Below are positions 19,101-25,719 of a stretch of DNA of 64,000 bases, piece after piece. Position numbers and translations under genes: made by a program. Origin of the DNA: Haloglomus irregulare (GTDB taxonomy: Archaea > Halobacteriota > Halobacteria > Halobacteriales > Haloarculaceae); NCBI RefSeq assembly GCF_007421925.1, contig NZ_QMDX01000002.1, positions 124,001 through 188,000 on the forward strand, read 5' to 3'. Within the stretch, counting starts at the first letter, position 1. The number at the start of each line of letters is the position of its first letter. The notes beneath the pieces were generated by a model. The model was given only the letters and a program-made list of their open reading frames with translations. It had not been told where the DNA came from and ran no database searches.

Positions 19101-19384
19101 TCGATGGGGAGCCCGTGCATGTCGTAGCCCGGGCGGTCGGTGACGTCGTAGCCGCACATCCGTAGATAGCGGATGTAGGCGTCCTTCAGCGTCTTGTTCC
19201 AGGTGGTGCCCATGTGGGCCGCACCGGAGGTGTACGGCGGGCCGTCGACGAAGAAGTAGTCCTCGCCGTCGGCACGATGCTCGACCGTCCGTTCGTAGGC
19301 GTCGATCTCGTCCCAGTAGTCGAAGACCCGCTCCTCGACCGTGTCCGGGTCGTACTGGTCGGGGACCTCGGCGAACCGTTCCAT
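16184..19384 (-). CDS. ileS: Isoleucyl-tRNA synthetase
   Basis: 1066 residues, normal for the archaeal/eukaryotic type. It is a class I synthetase with a HIGH-like motif GAAHMGTTWNK (about 54-64) and a KMSKS-like motif GRGMSKSKGITVEP (about 600). The editing domain lies between, and two CxxC pairs (CPRCETA about 187, CWRCDTD about 395) point to zinc sites. It charges tRNA-Ile in the cytoplasm and removes misactivated valine. The C-terminal anticodon-binding and accessory domains are complete. The ATG start directly precedes the family N-terminus (ERFAEVPDQYDPDTVEER). An 11-bp inverted repeat lies about 60 bp upstream. Confidence 0.97.
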   Translation of the reverse strand: MERFAEVPDQYDPDTVEERVFDYWDEIDAYERTVEHRADGEDYFFVDGPPYTSGAAHMGTTWNKTLKDAYIRYLRMCGYDVTDRPGYDMHGLPIETKVEEQLDFENKKDIEAFGMENFIEECKSFAEEQLAGLQEDFESFGVWMDWEDPYRTVSPEYMEAAWWGFEQAHERGLVEQGMRSITQCPRCETAIAKNEVEYHQVEDPSIYVKFDLADREGSLVVWTTTPWTVPANTFVAVGGDVTYAKVRVERDGDEEVLYLASDVVEEVVQKGGYDGYTVESELSGEEMVGWGYDHPLADAVPDHPDFDGALQVYTADYVEVDRTGLVHSAPGHGEEDFQRGRELGLDIFCPVDGDGTYGDSAGRYAGSFVRDANEDIRADLDEKGLLLADETYVHDYGQCWRCDTDIVQIVTDQWFITVSDIKDELLENIDDSEWYPAEARDSRFRKFVENSPDWNVSRQRYWGIPIPIWTPEDWDGSMEEALVFGTREELAEAVDQDVDPDALDLHRPTVDDLTVTRDGTTYSRVPDVFDVWLDSSVASWGTLDYPSDGSRFDDLWPADLIMEAHDQTRGWFWSQLGMGTAALGEVPYEQVLMHGYANMPDGRGMSKSKGITVEPGEVIAQHGADPMRLFLLSRNPQGEDMRFSWEETEAMQRRLNILWNVFRFPLPYMRMDGFSPDGVSLADVRDDLETVDEWVLSRLQSVEAEMADHWAEFRQDRALDALLSFVVDDVSRFYVQAVRERMWKEEDDPSKTAAYATLYHVLREVTALLAPYAPLVAEEVYGNLTGEAGHPTVHMCDWPEADAGWRDDRLEEDVRRLREVEEAGAEARQQAERSLRWPVTRVVVVADDERTVDAVDRHRPLLRERLNAETIELVEPGEDWGEVTYSARADMSVLGPAFGGDAADVMNALNEAEVDEQSLGALERAVADATGMTVDLTDEMIEFETNTPPEVSGVEFGGGVVYVDTALTEAIEREGYAREVVRRLQEMRKALDLDIEAEVRVAIAVDDDRVATLVRDREGYIAEEVRVAGFVDDDELDTPHRERFEDVEGVALELAIEPVAAPPASD

Positions 19385-19442
19385 GGTCGTGTGTCAGTGG
19401 GGGTGAGGGTAAAGGCGAATCGGTCGGATGGGAACGGTCGTG

Positions 19443-19478
19443 GAGGGGGCGCCCTCTCGCGCGGCTTGGCGCCCCCTC
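19443..19478. repeat. Perfect 11-bp inverted repeat upstream of ileS
   Basis: GAGGGGGCGCC and GGCGCCCCCTC are exact reverse complements separated by 14 bases. It lies 59 bp before the ileS start, probably upstream of its promoter (a weak TTTACCC lies about 25 bp from the ATG). It could be an operator or the end structure of the decayed gene further upstream. Confidence 0.5.
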
Positions 19479-19794
19479 ACTATCGTGGTGACAACGACGA
19501 CAGTTCCGTCCCCGACGCCCTCGTGCCCTCGCCCCTCGAGTCCGCCAGGAGACCCCCGTTGGGTGCGCGATGGCACTGCCCCGCCCTTCCCCAGGGCGCG
19601 TGCCGTCGGCGACACGCGCCTCGGGCGCGCTCCCGGCCCGTCGGCTGCCCGGCTGGGCCGGTTCCACCGTCAGAGAGCCCGAGAGCTCCAGCGGCGTCGC
19701 TGGTGACCCACGCCCCTCGCCCGGGATAACCGGATAGATGCTGGCATTACCGGGAAGTACGGCACTCGGCGGACGAACAAGCCGCATTAGCGAA

Positions 19795-19973
19795 CTACCG
19801 ACCCAGTTCGACGGCACAGTCCGCACGGACCCAGGCGTCGGGCGAGTCGCTGTCGTACAGCACCGTCTCGCCGCCCCGGTTCGGAACGCGCCGTAGCGCT
19901 CGGGGCGGACGGTGGGCAAGCGGTCGTCGTGGGCAGTCTCGACGGCGGACGGCCCGGGGTTCTCGGTGTGCAT
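19795..19973 (-). pseudogene. DUF7331-like small protein with a frameshift
   Basis: The first frame runs from an ATG at 19973 (MHTENPGPSAVETAHDD) to RYGAFRTG. It then has to shift by one base at a run of four C (19874-19877 on the + strand) to continue GGETVLYDSDSPDAWVRADC and AVELGR before a stop at 19795. The tail (LYD-x-x-x-PDAW-x-x-x-D) resembles the roughly 60-residue haloarchaeal family I know as DUF7331. One missing base in the homopolymer explains the break, so it could be a real inactivation or a sequencing error. The surrounding 19385-20108 gap otherwise holds only the inverted repeat near ileS. Confidence 0.55.
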
Positions 19974-20108
19974 ACGCTCCTCGCGACCCGGAACCGTTGT
20001 GAGTCTGCTGCCAGCCATTACCGGTGGAAGGTCTCCGATGGGGACGGATGATGGGTCAGAGGGCGGTCGGCGACGGGATTGATTGCCTATCCACGCATCG
20101 GAACGGGC

Positions 20109-20401
20109 GTGCCCGAGGACCCGACCTTCCCGGACCCCGACGCGACCTCCCCCGTCGCGGCGGGGTGTGAGCGGTGTCCGGCGCTGGTCGACTGCCGGAC
20201 CCACATCAGCCATGGCGTCGGCCCGACCGACGCCGCGGTGGTCGTGGTGGGCGAGGCGCCCGGTGCCGGCGCGCCCGACGCCGACCGCTGGCGTGGTGGC
20301 AACCTGACGGGGATGGCCTACACGACGCGACACTCCGGGCGGACGGTCCGGCCGCTGGTCGCCGACGCCGGCTTCGCGGGGGGCGCCTACTACACGAACG
20401 C
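20109..20401 (+). pseudogene. Uracil-DNA glycosylase, N-terminal half (gene split by an island)
   Basis: About 98 codons from a GTG encode the start of a 4Fe-4S uracil-DNA glycosylase: C-x2-C pair in AAGCERCPALVDCRTH, the active-site strand VVVVGEAPGAGAPD, then GMAYTTRHSGRTVRPLVADA and YYTNA. The frame then hits a stop at 20405-20407, just inside foreign sequence. The remaining half, with the other cluster ligands (VKCFPCDGAG), lies at 26199-26550. Joining the two at the shared hexamer GAACGC gives one continuous frame, so the gene was intact before the insertion. The enzyme would remove uracil from DNA. Neither half can work alone because both iron-sulfur ligand pairs are needed. Confidence 0.85.
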
Positions 20402-20457
20402 GATATAAACGATCGAGTATGTATGCTACGTCTATCTGAGAGAAAGGATGACAGTCA

Positions 20458-20673
20458 CTACTCGTCAGTCGTGCTGTCGATACCGAGCGCCCTGTTCATG
20501 CCACAGAAGCTGGTCGCCGCATTGAATCCGAACCCGAATGCCCCGACGAGAGCCAGCAAACCGGTGTTACGCTTCCGTTTCCGGAGCGTGCTGACAGCCA
20601 CGACAGCCAGTAGGGCAGCGAGTAGTGCGCGGACATGACGGTCGCCTCGACGCTCCTTTGGATCAGTAATCAC
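20458..20673 (-). CDS. Small membrane protein, DUF2892-like
   Basis: 71 residues from a GTG: a charged start (ITDPKERRGDRHVR), a first membrane helix (ALLAALLAVVAVSTL), a basic turn RKRKR and a second helix ending FNAATSFCGMNRALGI. The C-terminal T-x-F-C-x-x-x-x-A-L-G-I pattern resembles DUF2892/YgaP-like membrane proteins, which end in TGFCPL-type motifs. A longer frame upstream to 20811 lacks this character. It lies in the AT-rich left part of the island; role unknown. Confidence 0.5.
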   Translation of the reverse strand: MITDPKERRGDRHVRALLAALLAVVAVSTLRKRKRNTGLLALVGAFGFGFNAATSFCGMNRALGIDSTTDE

Positions 20674-20759
20674 CCCTGCAACGCTCCCGGACGAATGATG
20701 GAGTTCGATGCAGTGAGCGTTCAGGACCCGGAAGAGGTTCCCAGTGTTACCGACACCCT

Positions 20760-20975
20760 TCAGGAAAACACTGCATCGTCCAGCGGCGGGCAACACTCCC
20801 CGCGCGTACAAGAATAGTCGTCTCCCTCGTCATTACTGGGGATGCGATACGCGATGCCGAACGCACTGTACAGCGAGCGGTCGGTATCAAGCAGATACAG
20901 AACAACCTCGGCGAGGAGTGCGACCGCCTCGTCCGGACGGCGGAGCGGAGCCGGTCGAATATTGATGCCGCACAT
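20760..20975 (-). CDS. Hypothetical small protein
   Basis: 71 residues from an ATG (MCGINIRPAPLRRPDEAVAL), with a likely amphipathic helix (LLAEVVLYLLDTDRSLYSAF) and an acidic, Cys-containing tail. No family is recognised. It sits between the DUF2892-like gene and the GTP cyclohydrolase gene in the same direction. The AT-rich upstream DNA and sensible composition favour a real gene, but it may be a chance frame. Confidence 0.35.
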   Translation of the reverse strand: MCGINIRPAPLRRPDEAVALLAEVVLYLLDTDRSLYSAFGIAYRIPSNDEGDDYSCTRGECCPPLDDAVFS

Positions 20976-21036
20976 TGTACTATGAGGGCGGACGAATATC
21001 ACCTCTCTACCCGAAGCGGAGGGGTGCCGGAGACGG

Positions 21037-21798
21037 TTACCAAGCCAGTTCGACGTCGGAGCCGTTCTCGCGGCACTCCTCCAGGGCGTGTTTGGCGTCC
21101 ATCCCGGCGCCCTGTGCGGTCCGGGCACGGCCGACGCCCACTCGCAACTCGACCCCGACGGCGTCCTCGACGTGGTCGACCGCGTCGTCGTAGCCCGCTT
21201 CGTCGACGTCCGAGCAGACCGTAATCACGTTATCGCCGCCGACGAAGAAGGCAAGCGAGTCGTGGGCCCGACGCATGTATCGCATCAGCTCGGCGTACCC
21301 CTGTTCGATGCGGATGAACGTGTCGAACTCGTTGAGCTGATCGGTGTACTTGCCGGTCGCGTCGTCGACGTCGAAGTGTGCAATCTGGATGTCCTCGGTC
21401 GACCGGTCGGCCTCCGCGAGCGTCTCGCCGCGGAGTATCCTCCTACGGTCGCTGTCCTGGGCGCTACCAGCGTCCTGGAGGCGGTCAGAGGCTGTGCCCA
21501 GCGCCTCGACTGGCGTCGGGCCGACGGCGACGCTCATGCTCGCGGTGACCGGGTAGCGGTTGGCGATGGACTCCTGGATCAGCTCATGGGCCGACCGACC
21601 CAGGCCGTTGGTGACGGTGACCATGTTATCAAACCGGCCGAAGAAGGCGTACCCCTCGCGGTTGCCCACCAGCTGGGAGACGTCGGCGTACAGCCGCGAC
21701 TGGAGGGTCTGAAGATCGACCTCCCGTCGGGGCTCCGGCGTCGTCGTCCACGGACCGTAGTTATCAATCTGAACCAGAGTGATCTGCGTCTTTGTCAC
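21037..21798 (-). CDS. arfA: GTP cyclohydrolase III / IIa (ArfA family)
   Basis: 253 residues. The archaeal ArfA family is unmistakable: QITLVQIDNYGPWTTTPEPR at the N-terminus, DLQTLQSRLYADVSQLVG, GRFDNMVTVTNGLG (about 52-65), and a second half with FFVGGDNVITVC (about 185-196). This is a double GGDEF/cyclase-like fold. The family opens GTP to the formamidopyrimidine nucleotide (FAPy) that begins archaeal riboflavin and F420 synthesis. No creatininase-like ArfB deformylase is nearby. The start is set at the GTG just before the conserved TKTQITLVQ; a GTG at 21867 would add 23 poorly conserved residues and overlap the methyltransferase gene. It is the last gene of the island operon, so it may serve the pterin-like pathway rather than riboflavin. 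Confidence 0.88.
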   Translation of the reverse strand: MTKTQITLVQIDNYGPWTTTPEPRREVDLQTLQSRLYADVSQLVGNREGYAFFGRFDNMVTVTNGLGRSAHELIQESIANRYPVTASMSVAVGPTPVEALGTASDRLQDAGSAQDSDRRRILRGETLAEADRSTEDIQIAHFDVDDATGKYTDQLNEFDTFIRIEQGYAELMRYMRRAHDSLAFFVGGDNVITVCSDVDEAGYDDAVDHVEDAVGVELRVGVGRARTAQGAGMDAKHALEECRENGSDVELAW

Positions 21799-21853
21799 GG
21801 TACCCAATATCTGCGGGCGGACAACATGCACTTTGGGAATTCGGACGCGGATC

Positions 21854-22756
21854 TCAGCCTTGGACACGGCCGAGCAGGTCCAGCTGGTGTGTAGTGTACA
21901 TCAGCTGTCCGTTGGCGGCCTGCTCGCGGCGGGCTGACAGCCACTCCGCGAACGTCTCCGCGAAGCCGGGCCCGGTTATCTCGCCGACGGCCGACTCCAC
22001 CGTGTCGAGGACATGGTCGACCAGTACCCGCTCCGTCCCGGGATAGCCTCCGTCGACCGGCCGGACCGCCCAGTCCGAGCCCGCGACATCGAGCACGGTC
22101 GCGTCGCCCCGGCCCTGGAGCCGGGAGAGGGCGTGGCTACCAGCACGACTGTCTCCACCGGGCTTGCGGTCCATGTGGCGGTGGTAGGCCCACTCGACGG
22201 CCCGGTCCGCGGGGTGGGCCGGCGCGAACCGGGTGCCGCCGTCGAAGGTGATCGGGAAGTACCACAGCCCGCCGGGAGCGAGCCCGTCGAGCAGGCCGGG
22301 CAGGCTGTCCAGCCCGGCCACGTCGAGCACGGCCATCCCGACGAGGAGGTCCCACGACCGGTCGGCGTCGGCAACGAACCTGACCCCCTCGGCGACGGCC
22401 GGCTCGACCGTCAGCGTCCGCCCCTCGCCGGTAAACCGGAGGCGGTCGTCCGACTCGGCTACGTCGAGCCCGCGATCGGCCGCCCACGCCGGCAGCCGCT
22501 CGCGCAGCGCTGCGATATTGTCCGGGTTCAGGTCGACCGTGGTGTACTGTACCTCGCCGGCCGGGAGGTGATTCCACTCGACCAGCCGCTCGACCATCGT
22601 GCCGACCCCGGGGCCGACCTCGAGCACCCGGAGGGGTCCCTCCCGGTCTTGCGCCCGGGCGGTCAATAGCTCGCATAGCCGGTCGAGCAGGCGCCGGTCC
22701 AGCGCCCGGTCGTCGACCGAGCGCTTGGCGACGAGGTAGTCCTGGAAGTTAGTCAC
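21854..22756 (-). CDS. SAM-dependent methyltransferase, class I
   Basis: 300 residues. The SAM-binding motif I is RVLEVGPGVGTMVERLVEW (about 43-61), followed by the acidic strand end TVDLNPDNI (about 74-82) and a motif around DLLVGMAVLDVAGL. The C-terminal third holds GLWYFPITFDGGTRF and many charged residues. It transfers methyl from S-adenosylmethionine to a small molecule or lipid; substrate unknown. Its GTG start overlaps the glycosyltransferase stop by four bases (GTGA), so translation is coupled. The position in the operon suggests it decorates the product of the pterin and glycosyl genes. Confidence 0.8.
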   Translation of the reverse strand: MTNFQDYLVAKRSVDDRALDRRLLDRLCELLTARAQDREGPLRVLEVGPGVGTMVERLVEWNHLPAGEVQYTTVDLNPDNIAALRERLPAWAADRGLDVAESDDRLRFTGEGRTLTVEPAVAEGVRFVADADRSWDLLVGMAVLDVAGLDSLPGLLDGLAPGGLWYFPITFDGGTRFAPAHPADRAVEWAYHRHMDRKPGGDSRAGSHALSRLQGRGDATVLDVAGSDWAVRPVDGGYPGTERVLVDHVLDTVESAVGEITGPGFAETFAEWLSARREQAANGQLMYTTHQLDLLGRVQG

Positions 22757-23844
22757 GTTGTCACCTCGCGGTCGCGACGTCGGTCGCCGTTCATGATGGC
22801 GGTCAGCAATGCTCGGACCCGGGCAGTCGTCTCCGCCCAGTCCGGGTGAGCCTCGTAGTAGGCACGTGCTGCTCGGCCCATCCGGGCGAGCCGGTCGCGG
22901 TCGGCGTCGAGTCTAACCAGCGCCTCGGCGATCCGGCCGGCGTCGCCAGGATCGACGAGTACGCCCGTCTCGCCGTCGGCCACGATCTCGTCAGCGCCGC
23001 CGGCGGCGCTCGCGACCGCCGGCAAGCCGAAGCTCATTCCCTCGAGATAGACGATGCCAAAGCCCTCGTACCGGGAGGGCACGGCGAGGACGTGACTCGC
23101 CGCGAGGGTCGTGGCCAGGTCCTCGTCAGGGAGCTCCCCGGCGAAGGTGACCACGTCCTCAAGCCCGCGGTCGGCCACTGTCTCGCGCACCGTGGCGACG
23201 TGGTCGGGTTCAACGGTTCTGCCGACCACGGTCAGCTCGACGGCCGCCCCGCGACGCCGGGCACGGTCGAACGCCACGACGAGGGTGTCGAGCCCCTTGC
23301 GTTCGGTCAGGTTGCCGACGAAGACGACGCGAAGAGGACCTTCCCGAACACGGGCGGCGACCTCGTCGGGGTCAATGTCGGGGTCGAACCGGTCGCCGGC
23401 CGGTGGGGCGACGACCGTTGTCTTGGGGTTGACGCCGAGGTTGGTGACGACGTCGCGGGTGGTCGCGCTGTTGCAGACCGCGCCGTCGACTGTCTGGAGG
23501 TAGCGGCGCTCAACGGCACGGTACAGTGGCGCGAGCGGGCGGTCCTCGCTGGCCCGGAGGTGGTGAACGATGCTGACGACCGGGTACGGGAGCTGCGGGT
23601 TGTGCCGGACCAGCGAGGGGTGGGCGAGTTCGTCCTGGAGCATCACGTCGACGTCGACGGTCAGCCGGTCGCGAACCCGGGAGGAGAAGCCGTCCAGGAG
23701 CCCGCGAGGGTAGGCCCGCCAGGGCAGTGAGATCACCTCAACCTCGTGGCCGGCGGCGCGCAGACCGGCCACGAGTTTGCGGTCGTAGCGGAACCCGCCC
23801 GACCGCTCCCCGAGGTCACCGTACAGCGTCAGCCCGACCCTCAT
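22753..23844 (-). CDS. Glycosyltransferase family 4
   Basis: 363 residues, GT-B fold. The N-terminal domain starts MRVGLTLYGDLGERSGGFRY (Gly-rich acceptor loop), and the C-terminal donor domain carries RVVFVGNLTERKGLDTLV (about 175) and the GT4 E-x7-E motif in SRYEGFGIVYLEGMSFGLP (about 262-280). It uses a nucleotide-sugar to glycosylate an acceptor in the cytoplasm. In this operon the likely acceptor is the small molecule made by its neighbours rather than a surface polysaccharide, since no other polysaccharide or S-layer glycosylation gene is present. It overlaps both neighbours by four bases. Confidence 0.85.
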   Translation of the reverse strand: MRVGLTLYGDLGERSGGFRYDRKLVAGLRAAGHEVEVISLPWRAYPRGLLDGFSSRVRDRLTVDVDVMLQDELAHPSLVRHNPQLPYPVVSIVHHLRASEDRPLAPLYRAVERRYLQTVDGAVCNSATTRDVVTNLGVNPKTTVVAPPAGDRFDPDIDPDEVAARVREGPLRVVFVGNLTERKGLDTLVVAFDRARRRGAAVELTVVGRTVEPDHVATVRETVADRGLEDVVTFAGELPDEDLATTLAASHVLAVPSRYEGFGIVYLEGMSFGLPAVASAAGGADEIVADGETGVLVDPGDAGRIAEALVRLDADRDRLARMGRAARAYYEAHPDWAETTARVRALLTAIMNGDRRRDREVTT

Positions 23845-24218
23845 ACCGCCGCGTCGTAGCCGGCGGCGGCCTGGTCGTCCTCCCAGACCGTGACGGTCAG
23901 TTCGGTGACGGTGTCGTCGGCCACCCGCTCGGTCACTCGGCCGAACACCACCCGGGCGAACCGCTCGACGCTGGGGTTGTACCCCGAGAACTCCGGCAGG
24001 TTATTCAGCGTGGCGTCAGTGTACCGGTCGGCTATGTCCGCGAGGGCCGCCCGTGCATCGTCGATGTCCACCAGGTAGTCGTACTCGTTGAGCTCGGGGC
24101 CACGAAACTCCAGTTCCACCCGGAAATGGTGAGAGTGGAGCTCACCCTCCGGTCCCGGGTTCGGGACGGTAAGGTAGTGCTGAGCCACAAAGTCAGTCCG
24201 CACCGTTGTCGTGTACAT
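23841..24218 (-). CDS. 6-pyruvoyl-tetrahydropterin synthase / QueD family protein
   Basis: 125 residues, T-fold. The zinc site is His14 (FVAQHYL) with His28 and His30 in LHSHHFRVELEF. Mid-region strand NEYDYLVDIDDARAAL and the later LPEFSGYNPSVERFARVV match the family. The position four residues before the HxH, where PTPS and QueD have the catalytic Cys, is Glu24 (EGELHSH). Glu at this site is known in PTPS-III enzymes that cleave the dihydroneopterin side chain. It probably acts on dihydroneopterin triphosphate or a related pterin. An ATG at 24218 fits a TATA-like element 27-30 bp upstream better than a TTG one codon earlier. It overlaps the glycosyltransferase start (ATGA). Confidence 0.82.
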   Translation of the reverse strand: MYTTTVRTDFVAQHYLTVPNPGPEGELHSHHFRVELEFRGPELNEYDYLVDIDDARAALADIADRYTDATLNNLPEFSGYNPSVERFARVVFGRVTERVADDTVTELTVTVWEDDQAAAGYDAAV

Positions 24219-24244
24219 CAATCAGGTTGAGGGGCGGGAACCAC

Positions 24245-24250
24245 CTAAAG
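24245..24250 (-). promoter_or_regulatory. Possible internal promoter before the QueD/PTPS-like gene
   Basis: On the minus strand GGCTTTAGG lies about 27-30 bp before the ATG at 24218, in the only real gap (59 bases) of the operon. It may let the last four genes be transcribed without the dehydrogenase. Confidence 0.35.
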
Positions 24251-24277
24251 CCCGGCCTCGTGATGTCGGTGTCCGGG

Positions 24278-25270
24278 TCAGTCATAGGTGAAGACGACCT
24301 GGACAGCCTCGTCCTTGCGCTCGTCGAGCAGTCGGTATGCCTTGGGAGCCTCGCTTACGTCGAGCCGGTGGGTGAACATCTCGGAGACGTCGGCCCGATC
24401 GAGCCAGGAGCGGACGTACTCCATGCGGCGCTCCTTGTCCCAGCGGCCGGCGTGGTCGGGGTCGACCCGGCTCACCTGGCTGGAGCGAATCCGGATATGG
24501 CTTCTGTGGTAGGACCCACCCAGGTCCAGGGAGACGTCCTTGATGCCGTACCAGGAGCCGACGAGCACCTGGCCGGCGTAGCCGGTGACATCGATGGCCT
24601 CATCGAGTGCCTCCGGTGCCCCCGACAACTCCACGCTGAGATCGGCGCCGTCCGCACTCAGGGCGGCGGCGGCCTCGCCGGGGCGGACGGCTCGGTCGGC
24701 CCCGAACGACCGCGCGAGGTCGCGGCGGCGTCCGTAGCGGTCGACGGCGACCAGCTCGGAGAGCGGGAAGTCCGCGAGCACCGCCGTCGTTAACAGTCCG
24801 ACCGGCCCCTGTCCGAAGACGGCGACCCGCTCGCCGAGACGGGGCTGTGCGTCCATGGCGAAGTTGACCGCCGCCTCGACGTTCGGCACCAGCAGGGCGT
24901 CCTCGGCGGACAGAGTGGTCGGCACGAGATCCTCTGGGTCGGCGAGAAAGTGGCTTTCGTGGGGGTGGAAGGCTAACACTCGGCGGTCCAGCCAGTCGTC
25001 GGTCACGTCGACCCCGACGGCACTCACCCGGCCGACGGCCGCGTAGCCGTACTGCTGCGGGTACGAGAACGTGCCGTCGAGGGCGTCGATCGTCTCGTCG
25101 GCGTCCATCGACTCGGGTACCTCGCCGCGGTACACCAGCAGCTCGGTACCGGGGCTGACCGCCGACAGTTCCGTTCGCACCCGGACCTCGTCGGGCCCGG
25201 GCTCGGGAACCGGCCGGTCACGCACCTCCACGCGGCCGGGCTCGGAGAAGTACAGCGCTCGCCCGGTCAT
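24278..25270 (-). CDS. Medium-chain dehydrogenase/reductase lacking the catalytic zinc ligands
   Basis: 330 residues. An N-terminal GroES-like domain is followed by a Rossmann domain with VAVFGQGPVGLLTTAVLADF (about 148) and the acidic strand end VAVDRYGRR. The usual zinc ligands are absent: the Cys site reads LSAVSPGTELLVY and the GHE motif is replaced by YGYAAVGRVSAVG. This resembles BchC-like members, which work without zinc. It would oxidise or reduce a hydroxyl or keto group on the pathway intermediate with NAD(P). It is the first full gene of the operon, and its ATG overlaps a 28-codon ORF. Some relatives are labelled zinc-binding alcohol dehydrogenase, which would be misleading here. 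Confidence 0.8.
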   Translation of the reverse strand: MTGRALYFSEPGRVEVRDRPVPEPGPDEVRVRTELSAVSPGTELLVYRGEVPESMDADETIDALDGTFSYPQQYGYAAVGRVSAVGVDVTDDWLDRRVLAFHPHESHFLADPEDLVPTTLSAEDALLVPNVEAAVNFAMDAQPRLGERVAVFGQGPVGLLTTAVLADFPLSELVAVDRYGRRRDLARSFGADRAVRPGEAAAALSADGADLSVELSGAPEALDEAIDVTGYAGQVLVGSWYGIKDVSLDLGGSYHRSHIRIRSSQVSRVDPDHAGRWDKERRMEYVRSWLDRADVSEMFTHRLDVSEAPKAYRLLDERKDEAVQVVFTYD

Positions 25271-25353
25271 TGGTCAGCCTCCAGGCTGTCGCAGACGAGG
25301 TCGGGCGATGAGGCGGTCGGACGCGGCTCGGTGTCGGGACCGGTGCCAGGCAT
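25267..25353 (-). CDS. 28-codon ORF coupled to the dehydrogenase gene
   Basis: An ATG at 25353 opens MPGTGPDTEPRPTASSPDLV and ends in TGA that overlaps the dehydrogenase ATG (ATGA). The product is short, disordered and acidic with one Cys. It could be a leader peptide that couples translation, the stub of a deleted gene, or chance. It is too short to place in a family. Confidence 0.35.
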   Translation of the reverse strand: MPGTGPDTEPRPTASSPDLVCDSLEADQ

Positions 25354-25390
25354 CGGTCGGTCCTGACAGTGAACCAGTGTCACGTTTTAC

Positions 25391-25406
25391 ATCACGGTTT
25401 CGTGAT
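25391..25406. promoter_or_regulatory. Inverted repeat upstream of the island operon
   Basis: ATCACG-GTTT-CGTGAT is a perfect 6-bp dyad, 38 bp before the first ORF of the leftward operon. It lies within an AT-richer stretch (TTTTAC on one side, GGAAAAG on the other) that is the likely promoter region. It may be an operator. Confidence 0.4.
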
Positions 25407-25719
25407 AGGAAAAGCTTCTCAATCAGTCAACGGTATCTCATCGCTGCAAGCCGGTCGGTGTCTATCCCGCCGTACACCTGTGATGCCAGCAGGGGCCCGG
25501 TGGCTCCAGCGTCGGCGTCTCCGTCGCCTTCCTCTCGCCTGCGGCGGTCGCACAGGGCATCGACAGTGAGACCGCAAACACCAGGACCGCAAGGGCGTGT
25601 GGATCGGGCGCCCGTACAAGCCCCTATTCCCCGAACAAGTTGGCGTGGTCGGCAATCACTGCACGATCGATTTTCCAGCCCTCGACGACTATCTCGGCGG
25701 CGAGGGCCGGTCGAGCCCC

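Noticed and set aside
16265-19165. 966-codon open frame on the strand opposite ileS
   Set aside because: The protein lacks family motifs and has the His/Val/Leu/Arg pattern of a GC-driven antisense shadow; ileS on the other strand has all synthetase motifs.
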